Shown here piece after piece: positions 16,931 to 23,950 of a DNA stretch of 64,000 nucleotides (position 1 is its first letter; each line of letters opens with the position of its first letter). The notes under the pieces were generated by a model. The model was given only the letters and a program-made list of their open reading frames with translations. It had not been told where the DNA came from and searched no databases. Source of the stretch: Sphaerisporangium rubeum (lineage in GTDB: Bacteria > Actinomycetota > Actinomycetes > Streptosporangiales > Streptosporangiaceae); the NCBI RefSeq assembly GCF_014207705.1, contig NZ_JACHIU010000001.1, positions 3,464,501 through 3,528,500 on the forward strand. Direction: 5' to 3'. The translations under genes were made by a program, and so were the position numbers.

Positions 16931-17498
16931 CACGATCCTCCCGCCTCGGCCTCCCCGAGGGCCTCCGGCCGTGCTCCGCGCCGCCCCTGCCCCGTGGCTC
17001 GTGGCGGGGGTCACGTGCGCGGGACCGTTCGCGCGGCGGCTCGTCGTAGGCCTCGTCCAGCCGGGCACGGCCGCGCGCCGGTGGCGGATGCCGGTGCGCC
17101 GCGGGCCGCTCGCCGCCGATCGCGGGCCGCCGGCGCTCCTCCAGCTCCGCCGGCTCGTCCAGCTCATCCGGTTCGTCCACCTCGTCGGCACGGACCGCGG
17201 CGAGGCGGCGGCGCAGGCGGCGGTTCTCCTCGACGAGGTCCCTGTCACCGGAGCTGAGCCACGGGTCGTGCTCCCACCAGTCGATGCCGAGCTCCCGCGC
17301 GGTGTCCACCGACGCGATCAGCAACCGCAACTTGATCGTGAGCAGCTCGATGTCCAGCAGGTTGACCCGGATGTCGCCGACGATGACCACACCCCGGTCC
17401 AGCACCCGCTCCAGGATGTCGCCGAGATTGCCACCCTGCTCCCGCGCCGGAGCGCGAGCGCCGGAGCCCGAGCGGCCGGACCACATGGGTTCGGACAT
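16923..17498 (-). CDS. gvpJ: Gas vesicle protein GvpJ (GvpA-like with long charged tail)
   Basis: A 191-residue GvpA/GvpJ superfamily protein. Residues 22-75 hold the shell fold: NLGDILERVLDRGVVIVGD, then RVNLLDIELLTIKLRLLIAS and VDTARELGIDWW. The remaining 110 residues are a charged, Arg/Glu/Pro-rich tail with an acidic Asp-Glu-Pro repeat (DEVDEPDELDEPAELEE), not part of the shell fold. GvpJ-type proteins are minor components at the vesicle tips. It lies between gvpO and gvpL. The tail is longer than that of typical GvpJ. Confidence 0.85.
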   Translation of the reverse strand: MSEPMWSGRSGSGARAPAREQGGNLGDILERVLDRGVVIVGDIRVNLLDIELLTIKLRLLIASVDTARELGIDWWEHDPWLSSGDRDLVEENRRLRRRLAAVRADEVDEPDELDEPAELEERRRPAIGGERPAAHRHPPPARGRARLDEAYDEPPRERSRARDPRHEPRGRGGAEHGRRPSGRPRREDRDE

Positions 17499-17501
17499 CG
17501 C

Positions 17502-17966
17502 CTACCCCCTGCCCTGGACACCGGGGCGGCCCGCGTCACCCTTGGCACGCTTGTACGTGCGGGCCCTGCTGTACGCCACCATCTCGCCGTGCCGGTCCAG
17601 TTCCACCACGTAGATCGCCAGCGTGTCGCCGGAGGACGGGACGCGGCGGTCCTCGACCACCTCGACCTCCACCGTCCAGCCGTCCGCCGACGGCCGCACC
17701 ATGACGACCGCCTCGATCGGCCGGTCCACCAGCGGCGCGATCCGGTCCCGCGCCACCTGTCCCACGGTCGACGCGGTCAGGCCGGGGCCCGGCTCCGGCT
17801 CCTCGTCGTACACGACGTCGTCCAGGGAGTCGTCGGCGTAATCGTCCACGGCGTCGTCCAGGGAGTCGTCGTACTCGAGGTCCTCGCCGCCGGGTCCGTC
17901 GTCGTGGCGGGTTCCGCCGGCGGCCCCACGGCCGGGCCACCGGCCGGGATGCCGACTGGACTGCAC
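17502..17966 (-). CDS. gvpO: Gas vesicle protein GvpO
   Basis: A 154-residue GvpO. Start GTG 17966 has GGAGG seven bases upstream. The first 65 residues are strongly acidic and repetitive (DDSLDDAVDDYADDSLDD), followed by the conserved GvpO domain: GWTVEVEVVEDRRVPSSGD, LAIYVVELDRHGEMVAYSR and RTYKRAKGD. GvpO is an accessory protein found mainly in actinobacterial and haloarchaeal clusters. Only three bases separate its stop from the gvpJ start. The gap to gvpG upstream is 38 bases. Confidence 0.9.
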   Translation of the reverse strand: MQSSRHPGRWPGRGAAGGTRHDDGPGGEDLEYDDSLDDAVDDYADDSLDDVVYDEEPEPGPGLTASTVGQVARDRIAPLVDRPIEAVVMVRPSADGWTVEVEVVEDRRVPSSGDTLAIYVVELDRHGEMVAYSRARTYKRAKGDAGRPGVQGRG

Positions 17967-18004
17967 GGTCCCACCTCCTCCGACCGGCCGTGCCGGTCGT
18001 GGCG

Positions 18005-18226
18005 TCACGTGATCATCTGCTGCAGGATCTCCTCGGTCGCACGGGCCGCGTCCTCGTCGGTGATCAGCCCGGCGGCCCTGGCCTCCTCCACCTCCTCCAG
18101 CCGGCGACGCACCGCCGCCGGGTCGCGCGTCTGCCGGTCCACCTGCTCCTGGATCATCTCGGCGAGCCGGATCAGCCCCTTGACCGGCGCGAGCGGCGCG
18201 CCGAGCAGCGTCGTCAGCAGCCCCAT
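18005..18226 (-). CDS. gvpG: Gas vesicle protein GvpG
   Basis: A 73-residue GvpG. The family start MGLLTTLLGAPLAPVKGLIR is present, followed by a long helix (RRLEEVEEARAAGLITDEDA) ending in EILQQMIT. GvpG is a small accessory protein that interacts with GvpF/L during assembly. ATG 18226 follows the gvpF stop by four bases. Confidence 0.93.
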   Translation of the reverse strand: MGLLTTLLGAPLAPVKGLIRLAEMIQEQVDRQTRDPAAVRRRLEEVEEARAAGLITDEDAARATEEILQQMIT

Positions 18227-18230
18227 GACC

Positions 18231-19025
18231 TCAGCCCGGTCCCGGCACGAAGTCGTACGCCGCCTGCGGGCCGAGCAGCCGCAGCGTGATCCGGCCCTCC
18301 CACTGGTCCGCGCACTCCTCCAGCGCGTCCTCGAAGTCCTCGCGCCGCGCGGTCTCCACCAGCACGGCGAGGTGCGCGGCGTCCTCCTCGTGCGTCGGCT
18401 CGCGCACCATGATCGCCACGGCGTGCGGGGCCAGGGCCTCGGCGAGCGCACGGCTGTCGGCGTCACGCTTGGCCTCGATCGCCTGGTTGATGATCTCGCC
18501 GAGCCGGATGCGCGCGTCCCACGTCGCCTCCTCGGGCAGGCCCCTGATCTGGTCGCGCAGCGCGGCGGCCTCGGGCTCCTCCCGCAGCACCTCACCGAGG
18601 ACGGCACCCTCGACGTACCGGCCCTTCACCACGAACTGCGCGCGGCCCTCCAGCTCCTGGAGCGCGGCGCGGAACTCGTCGTGATGCGGCGCGAGCAGTT
18701 CCTCGGCCACCGCCTCGGGGCTCTCCATGACCGCGCCGAACCGCATCGGCAGCACCGGCACCTCGGCGGCGACGTCGTCGAGCAGACTCTGGTGCGCCAT
18801 CAGGTCCTGCGGACGGCCGAGCGGCCGGTCCGGGTGCAGCTCGCTGACCAGCGCGGCGATCTCACCGTGCCGTACCAGCGCGGTACGGCCCGGCGGGTCC
18901 CCCACGCCGCGGTCCTCAGGCGTCAGCTCGACGTCCGCCGGCAGGACCCCGTACAGGTACGTCGCGGTGGCCTGCGGGCTTTCCTGCGGCCGGGCCTCCT
19001 CGGAGGCGTGCGCCGGATGTGCCAT
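18231..19025 (-). CDS. gvpF: Gas vesicle protein GvpF
   Basis: A 264-residue GvpF/GvpL family protein. The conserved start ATYLYGVLPADVEL, the VLPMRFGAVMESPEAVAEEL motif, the RAQFVVKGRYVEG segment and the C-terminal GRITLRLLGPQAAYDF are intact. GvpF binds GvpA and is thought to act at initiation. ATG 19025 is chosen over an in-frame upstream codon because GGGGG lies four to five bases before it. It stands between gvpA and gvpG, as in streptomycete-type clusters. Confidence 0.94.
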   Translation of the reverse strand: MAHPAHASEEARPQESPQATATYLYGVLPADVELTPEDRGVGDPPGRTALVRHGEIAALVSELHPDRPLGRPQDLMAHQSLLDDVAAEVPVLPMRFGAVMESPEAVAEELLAPHHDEFRAALQELEGRAQFVVKGRYVEGAVLGEVLREEPEAAALRDQIRGLPEEATWDARIRLGEIINQAIEAKRDADSRALAEALAPHAVAIMVREPTHEEDAAHLAVLVETARREDFEDALEECADQWEGRITLRLLGPQAAYDFVPGPG

Positions 19026-19036
19026 GTCGCCCCCTC

Positions 19037-19432
19037 TCACCCGCGCCTGCGCCGCGGCGCGGGCTCCTCTGCGGTCTCGCCGATGAAGTCGCGCAGCTTG
19101 TCACCCGCCGCTTCGAGCGCACCCTGCGCGATCCCCTTGGTCTTGGACTTCGCCACCCCCTGCGTCATGTCCTGCATGACCTCGGGCAGGCCTTTGGAGT
19201 CCGCCGCCAGGTCGAGGCGGTTCACCGCCTGCGCGAACCGCAGGTAGGTGTCCACGCTCGCCACGACCACCCTGGCGTTGATGGTGAGCAGTTCGATGCC
19301 GACCAGTGCGACGCTGACGTAGGCGTCGATGACGAGGCCCTTGTCGAGGATCGTGTCGATCACGTCGGCCAGCGAACCGCCGCCGGAGGGCCGCGCCGCG
19401 CCTCCTCCGGCGGACGGCTGCATGATGGTCAT
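19037..19432 (-). CDS. gvpA: Gas vesicle major shell protein GvpA
   Basis: A 131-residue GvpA. Residues 20-72 hold the shell sequence: [40 protein letters not shown] and [11 protein letters not shown]. GvpA polymerises into the ribbed wall that excludes water and lets gas diffuse in. The C-terminal 60 residues (with DKLRDFIGE and an Arg run) are an extension beyond the roughly 70-residue core of cyanobacterial GvpA. ATG 19432 is set by GGAG just upstream. It is the only clear GvpA here, though gvpJ and gvpS share the fold. Confidence 0.93.
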   Translation of the reverse strand: MTIMQPSAGGGAARPSGGGSLADVIDTILDKGLVIDAYVSVALVGIELLTINARVVVASVDTYLRFAQAVNRLDLAADSKGLPEVMQDMTQGVAKSKTKGIAQGALEAAGDKLRDFIGETAEEPAPRRRRG

Positions 19433-19463
19433 CTCCCACTCCTCTCTCCGGCCGCCGTGGCGG

Positions 19464-20639
19464 TCATCGCCGCCGCGGGCCGCGCGCCGGGGGCTCACGC
19501 CTGGTCCCGCGCCGCGGTTCGGCGGGCTCCTCGTAGTTCTCGGCTTCCTCGTAGTACTCGGGCTCCTCGGCCTCTTCGGGCTCCTCGGGTACGGCGCGGC
19601 GTCCCCGGCCGCGCGGCCGGCGCTCCTCGCCTTCCTCGCGCCGGCCCCCGCGTCCCCGGCGTCCGGCGGGTTCCCCGGTCTCCTCGGTCTCTTCGGGCTC
19701 CTCGCCTTCCTCCGGCTCCTCGGGCTCCTCGCCTTCGAACTCCTCGCCCTCCTCCGGCTCCTGCTCGCCGCGTTCTGCCCGCTCCTCGGCCTCGCGGTCC
19801 TCGCGTTCCTGTTCCTCGCGTTCCTTCGCCTCACGTTCCTCGCGTACGGCGGTCTCGTGGTCCTTGACCACCTCGCCCTCGTGGATGACGCCGCGCCAGC
19901 CCTCGATGTCGTCGGGGTGCTGGAGCGCGTCGTTCATGACCTGCCGCCGGAAGTGCTTGAACTCCAGGCGGGCCCGCCGGCCCTGGGCCCGCCAGATACC
20001 GCCGGTCTTCTCCATGAAGCCCTTGGGGGTCCACACCATCGACACCAGGACCCGGGTCATCTGCGGAGCGAGCTCGTGGAAGGTGACCGACCCGTCGGCG
20101 GAGCCCTTGGCCCCCTGCGAGTTCCAGATGATCTTCTCGTCGGGTGACTGCTCCTGGATGGTGGCCTGCCAGGTGCGCCGGGACCAGAAGACCTTCGCCT
20201 GGAAGGTGATCTTCTCGTCGGACTCCTGGACGACCTTCTCGACCTTCTTCATGAAGGACGGCCAGTCCGCGAACTGCGTCCACTGGTTGTAGACCAGGCT
20301 CACCGGAGCGCCGATGTCCTGCGATTCGATGATGTTGTAGAACTTGAACTTGCCGGTCTCTCCCTTGCCTCCGAGACCGAACTTCCGCTTCAGGCCACCC
20401 CACGCCGTCTGCGCGAAGGCCTTGAGCTTGCCGGTCTTGCCGCTGGACCCGGTGACGGCGCCGACCAGTCCCTGGACGTCGCCGCCTCCCTGCACGTAGT
20501 CGGTGAGACGGGTGGTCGTCTTCTGCACCCGGTCCCCGAACTTCGACAAGGCGTACCGTCCCGCGCTCTTGGCGAGGCTCAGCGCCGCTCCCTTGATCGG
20601 GCTGCCGGCGACCTTGGACGCACCTTCGCGTGCCGCCAT
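19464..20639 (-). CDS. SRPBCC-domain protein of the gas vesicle cluster
   Basis: A 391-residue protein with three parts. Residues 1-90 are basic and helical. Residues 90-245 form a START/SRPBCC-like lipid or ligand-binding domain, with [36 protein letters not shown] and [17 protein letters not shown]. The last 130 residues are a low-complexity tail of Glu-Pro and Arg-Gly runs. ATG 20639 is preferred because GAAGGGG lies eight bases upstream; a GTG at 20648 overlaps the previous stop. Similar SRPBCC genes occur in streptomycete gvp clusters. A role in vesicle-surface interaction is inferred only from position. Confidence 0.8.
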   Translation of the reverse strand: MAAREGASKVAGSPIKGAALSLAKSAGRYALSKFGDRVQKTTTRLTDYVQGGGDVQGLVGAVTGSSGKTGKLKAFAQTAWGGLKRKFGLGGKGETGKFKFYNIIESQDIGAPVSLVYNQWTQFADWPSFMKKVEKVVQESDEKITFQAKVFWSRRTWQATIQEQSPDEKIIWNSQGAKGSADGSVTFHELAPQMTRVLVSMVWTPKGFMEKTGGIWRAQGRRARLEFKHFRRQVMNDALQHPDDIEGWRGVIHEGEVVKDHETAVREEREAKEREEQEREDREAEERAERGEQEPEEGEEFEGEEPEEPEEGEEPEETEETGEPAGRRGRGGRREEGEERRPRGRGRRAVPEEPEEAEEPEYYEEAENYEEPAEPRRGTRREPPARGPRRR

Positions 20640-20644
20640 CCGCG

Positions 20645-21448
20645 TCACCCCTTCGTTCTGCGGACCGGACGCGACCGCCGCTCGGACGGGTCCTCGTCCC
20701 GGACGACACGGCGCCGCGCGGGCCGCTCCTCACCCGGTTCCTCGTCGCGGTCCTCCTGCGGCTCGGCGGGCCTGCGCGACCGGCGCGCCTCCGGCCCGCC
20801 ACGCTCCCGCGGACGCTCCGCACGGCGCGGCGGCTCCCGTTCCTCCTCGTAGCCGCCGTTCTCGTACTCGTCGTACTCGTCGGCCTCGAACTCGTCCTCG
20901 TACGGCTCTGGCTCCTCCTCGCGTGGCGGCCGGAGCCGGGCCTTCCCCGCGCGGAAACCGCCGAGCGCGCGTTCCCGCAGCCCTCCGCCGGCCCTGGCGG
21001 CGCCGGTCGTGGCGCCACCCGCCGTACGCGCGGCGCCTCCGGCGGCCCGCGTCGCGCCGCCTGCGGCGCCACCCGCCGCACCGGTCGCCGTCCCAGCAGT
21101 CGTCCCCACGGCCTCCTCCACGCCGGCGGCGACGTTGGCGGCGTGCGCCAGCGCGTCGGCCCGTTCCTGCAGGCGCGTGCTGAGGGTGCTGACCTGTTTG
21201 CCGGCCGCCGCCTTCGCGGCGGCCTTGCCGGCCTCGAACAGGTCTCCCCGCACACTGTCCACGATCTTCTGGAGCTCTTCTGAGGAGCCGACCAGCTTCA
21301 TCCCCTGCTGCAGCAGGTTGCCGCCGAGCCCGCCGAGCCGTCCGGTGGCGCCGGCCACCGCGAGCGCGACGGCGAGCTTGAACCTGCGGTTGCGGCCGAG
21401 GATGTACCCGATGACAAGGGCCAGGCCGGCCGTTAGTCCGCTTTTCAC
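20645..21448 (-). CDS. Gas vesicle cluster protein with N-terminal hydrophobic helix
   Basis: A 267-residue protein I cannot assign to a family. The first 35 residues are hydrophobic (TAGLALVIGYILGRNRR, then LAVALAVAGATGRLGGLG), followed by an amphipathic helix (SEELQKIVDSVRGDLF) and Ala/Gly/Thr-rich repeats (GGAARTAGGATTGAARAGGG). The tail is strongly charged Asp/Glu/Arg. It is the first gene of the gvp operon: GTG 21448 has AAGGAGG five bases upstream, and a promoter lies at 21568-21592. The mix of hydrophobic head and charged tail suggests a membrane-linked or vesicle-coating role, which is only inference. Confidence 0.7.
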   Translation of the reverse strand: MKSGLTAGLALVIGYILGRNRRFKLAVALAVAGATGRLGGLGGNLLQQGMKLVGSSEELQKIVDSVRGDLFEAGKAAAKAAAGKQVSTLSTRLQERADALAHAANVAAGVEEAVGTTAGTATGAAGGAAGGATRAAGGAARTAGGATTGAARAGGGLRERALGGFRAGKARLRPPREEEPEPYEDEFEADEYDEYENGGYEEEREPPRRAERPRERGGPEARRSRRPAEPQEDRDEEPGEERPARRRVVRDEDPSERRSRPVRRTKG

Positions 21449-21561
21449 GATTGCCTCCTTCGCCGGCGTCGCGCGCGAGGCGGCTCTGGCCGCTCCGGAA
21501 GCGCGGCTCGGCCCTCGCCCCGTGTGGGGCCGCCAGGGGCACGGTCGTCCGTCAGTTCACG

Positions 21562-21604
21562 ATTGCCGTACCCGGCAATAACCCGACAGAACGCTCATTG
21601 CCGG
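21562..21604. promoter_or_regulatory. Triple CCGGCAAT operator-like motif over the gvp promoter
   Basis: ATTGCC (21562-21567) and GGCAAT (21574-21579) form a dyad around the -10 box, and CCGGCAAT (21572-21579) pairs with ATTGCCGG (21597-21604) as a perfect 8-bp inverted repeat. Three half-sites in 43 bases over the promoter suggest a repressor or activator site. Confidence 0.45.
21568..21592 (-). promoter_or_regulatory. Stress-sigma-type promoter of the gas vesicle operon
   Basis: On the minus strand GTTC is followed after 15 bases by GGGTAC, which fits the GNTT-N14-16-GGGTAY pattern of SigB/SigF-type stress sigma factors in actinobacteria. The first base of the gvp operon start codon is about 120 bases further, so a leader of roughly 110 bases is expected. 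Confidence 0.5.
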
Positions 21605-21623
21605 AAAAATGAGACAGGTGGTC

Positions 21624-22103
21624 TCACGGTAGCTCGGACAGGAAGCGCTCCCGCTCGTCGTCGGGAAGCCTGTCGCTGAACAACACGCCGTCCAGATGGT
21701 CGGCCTCGTGCTGCAGCACCCGGGCGAGCATGCCGAGGGCACGCACCGTGACCGGCTTGCCGAACATGTCGCGGCCCTTGGCCACCGCCGAGTAGGAACG
21801 CTCCAGTGGCCACCACAGGCCCGGCGCCGACAGGCACGCCTCGTCGGCCACGACGGTGCGTCCCGAGGGCTCGACGCGTGGGTTGACCAGGTGGCCGGAC
21901 CTGCCCTCCACGTCGAAGACCAGCACCCGTAGCGGCACCCCGATCTGCGGCGCCGCGAGGCCCGCTCGTCCGGCCCCGGCGCGTGTGGTGGCCTGCAGGG
22001 ACTTGACCAGCTCGCGCAACGAGCGGTCGAAGTCCTTCACGGGCTGGGCCACCGTGCGCAGCACGGGGTCGGTGTACAGCCGGATCGGCTGGACGCTGGG
22101 CAT
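21624..22103 (-). CDS. def: Peptide deformylase
   Basis: A 159-residue peptide deformylase, which removes the formyl group from nascent proteins using a metal. The three motifs are present: GRAGLAAPQIG (motif 1), EACLSAPG (motif 2, with Cys90 and Ala in place of the usual second Gly) and QHEADHLDG (motif 3, with His132, Glu133 and His136). ATG 22103 has AGGAG five bases upstream. The length fits the shorter actinobacterial type. It is a single gene upstream of the gvp promoter region and diverges from narK. Confidence 0.93.
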   Translation of the reverse strand: MPSVQPIRLYTDPVLRTVAQPVKDFDRSLRELVKSLQATTRAGAGRAGLAAPQIGVPLRVLVFDVEGRSGHLVNPRVEPSGRTVVADEACLSAPGLWWPLERSYSAVAKGRDMFGKPVTVRALGMLARVLQHEADHLDGVLFSDRLPDDERERFLSELP

Positions 22104-22322
22104 GCACGCTCCTGGGGTCGGCGGCGGGGTGCTCTCGCGAAGGCGTTCCCGATCTCCCGTGCAGGCAATCTTGTTAATTCCATGTTGCGTTCGTGATGCC
22201 TGTGCATGACACGTTTCTCCGGTGCGGCCAACGTAACGCTTATATCTAACAGCCGTCGATTATCTGTGTGATGCCGTCTATACCGTCGTTCCGGTGTTGA
22301 CCAGGCCACAGCAGGAGGAAGC

Positions 22323-23687
22323 ATGACGGCCACCGAGGCCCCGGAGGCGGCGCCGCAGAAAGGGCGCTGGATCACCGACTGGAATCCGGACGATCCGGAC
22401 TTCTGGCAAAAGAGCGGTAAACGCGTCGCACGGCGGAACCTGGCTTTCTCCATCCTCGCCGAACACCTCGGCTTCAGCCTGTGGACCGTATGGAGCATCG
22501 TCACCGTCAAACTCGGCTCCTACGAGTTCACCACCGACCAGCTCTTCTGGCTGGTCTCGCTCCCCAACCTCATCGGCTCGGCCCTGCGGCTGCCGTACAC
22601 CTTCGCCCCCGCGCGCTTCGGCGGCAGGAACTGGACGGTGGTCAGCGCGCTGCTGCTGCTGATCCCCGCGATCCTGCTCGCCGTCGCCGTCTCCAGCCCC
22701 GGCACGCCGTACTGGATGTTCCTGCTGATCGCGGCCACCGCCGGCGTCGGCGGCGGCAACTTCGCCTCCAGCATGGCCAACATCACCTACTTCTACCCCG
22801 AGCGCGAGCAGGGCTGGGCCCTCGGCCTGAACGCGGCGGGAGGCAACATCGGCGTCAGCTCGGTGCAGTTGCTGATGCCGCTGGTCATCACCGGGTTCGG
22901 GCTCGCGGCGGCGGGGTTGTTCTGGGTGCCGCTGGTCCTGGTCGCCGCGGTCGGGGCCTACCTGTGCATGGACAACCTGACCTCGGCCAAGGCCCACCCG
23001 CGCGAACTGTTCAAGATCACCGGCCGTGCGCAGACCTGGATCATGTCGTTCCTGTACATCGGCACGTTCGGCTCGTTCATCGGCTACAGCACCGCGTTCC
23101 CGCTGCTCATCAAGAGCCAGTTCCCCGCGTACAGCTCCATGATCACCTGGGCCTTCCTCGGCGCGCTCGTCGGCTCGCTGTCGCGGCCGTTCGGCGGCCG
23201 GCTGTCGGACCGCCTCGGCGGCGCGCGGGTCACGCTGTGGACGTTCGCCGCGATGGGAGGCGCCGTCGCGCTCGCCGCCGTCGGGCTCGCCGCCGGCGCC
23301 TTCCCGTTGTTCTTCTGCTCCTACCTGCTCCTGGTCGCGCTGGCCGGCGTGGGGAACGGCTCGACGTACCGCATGATCCCCGCGATCTTCAAGGCCAAGG
23401 CCGTGGAGCGCCTCGCCCCGAGCGACGCCGAAGGGCTCGCCGCCGCCGCGGCCGTCGGCCGCAGGGACAGCTCGGCCGCCATCGGGTTCATCTCCGCGAT
23501 CGGCGCGTTCGGCGGCTTCTTCATCAACCGCGGCTTCGGCACCTCGATCGCCGCGACCGGCGGCGCCGGCGCCGCGATGGCGGCGTTCGCCACCTTCTAC
23601 GTGATCTGCATCGCGCTCACGTGGTTCTGCTACCTGCGCACGGTCGGCGTCCGGATGGCGCCGAGCCTCGCGGGAGCCGGCGTCTAG
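22323..23687 (+). CDS. narK: Nitrate/nitrite transporter NarK (MFS)
   Basis: A 454-residue major facilitator of the NarK/NasA group that imports nitrate and/or exports nitrite across the cytoplasmic membrane. It has about 12 hydrophobic segments and a NarK-type N-terminus WITDWNPDDPDFWQKSGKRV. The nitrate signature GVGGGNFASSMANITYFYP and the second one around GVGNGSTYRMIPAIF carry the Gly-rich helices of the family. AGGAGG (22313-22318) lies four bases before the ATG. It stands before nirBD, so nitrite uptake or nitrate assimilation is its likely role; no nitrate reductase gene is in the window. Confidence 0.93.
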   Translation: MTATEAPEAAPQKGRWITDWNPDDPDFWQKSGKRVARRNLAFSILAEHLGFSLWTVWSIVTVKLGSYEFTTDQLFWLVSLPNLIGSALRLPYTFAPARFGGRNWTVVSALLLLIPAILLAVAVSSPGTPYWMFLLIAATAGVGGGNFASSMANITYFYPEREQGWALGLNAAGGNIGVSSVQLLMPLVITGFGLAAAGLFWVPLVLVAAVGAYLCMDNLTSAKAHPRELFKITGRAQTWIMSFLYIGTFGSFIGYSTAFPLLIKSQFPAYSSMITWAFLGALVGSLSRPFGGRLSDRLGGARVTLWTFAAMGGAVALAAVGLAAGAFPLFFCSYLLLVALAGVGNGSTYRMIPAIFKAKAVERLAPSDAEGLAAAAAVGRRDSSAAIGFISAIGAFGGFFINRGFGTSIAATGGAGAAMAAFATFYVICIALTWFCYLRTVGVRMAPSLAGAGV

Positions 23688-23727
23688 GCACGCCGCACGA
23701 GACCCCGGCGGACCCGGGGAGAGCCGT

Positions 23728-23803
23728 GTCCGGCCCGCTGTGCGCGCATCCCCCTCACCGGCGAGGAGACGCGAAGTGCGCACAGCGGCCGGACGCCGCT
23801 GTG
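23728..23803 (+). promoter_or_regulatory. Mutually exclusive hairpins in the narK-nirB leader
   Basis: Hairpin 1 pairs 23728-23745 with 23778-23794 (17 bp with one bulged C) over a 32-base loop. Hairpin 2 pairs CACAGCGG (23781-23788) with CCGCTGTG (23796-23803) over a seven-base loop. Both use the same bases 23781-23788, so only one can form at a time. It lies between narK and the leader ORF at 23852, which fits either a narK terminator or an attenuator of nirBD. Confidence 0.5.
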
Positions 23804-23851
23804 AGCGCCGTTAGTGGCTTGTAGCACAGAGGTAACAGGAGGGACCCAACG

Positions 23852-23950
23852 GTGAAACGGCCCGAAAGCACCATCGACTGCATGCTGCTCACTTCCCCCG
23901 CCGGCGTCTGTGATGTCGCCGGACCCCAGCAGGTGGAGGCGTGGACGTGA
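23852..23950 (+). CDS. Short leader ORF (32 codons) coupled to nirB
   Basis: A GTG-started ORF of 32 codons that begins MKRPESTID and ends QQVEAWT. AGGAGG at 23837-23842 lies nine bases upstream. Its stop TGA (23948-23950) overlaps the nirB start GTG 23947 as GTGA, the same coupling used by most genes in this block. It has two Cys codons (10 and 20) and no run of one amino acid, so it is not an obvious amino-acid attenuator. It resembles no family I know. Its translation could control access to the nirB start, or the peptide may act by itself. It might also be non-coding, since the evidence is ribosome site and overlap only. Confidence 0.45.
   Translation: MKRPESTIDCMLLTSPAGVCDVAGPQQVEAWT

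Noticed and set aside
16578-19247. Long plus-strand open frame across the gas vesicle cluster
   Set aside because: It runs antisense to several clear gvp genes and has no domain; it is a high-GC frame artefact.
23821-23858. GlnR-box-like pattern (GTAGC, GTAAC, GACCC and GAAAC at 11-base steps)
   Set aside because: Two of four half-sites are weak and the pattern includes the ribosome site of the leader ORF, so it would lie inside the transcript; the leader ORF explains it better.
23688-23945. narK-only terminator reading of the hairpins
   Set aside because: Possible, but it does not explain the second hairpin that competes for the same arm; kept as an alternative in the feature note.
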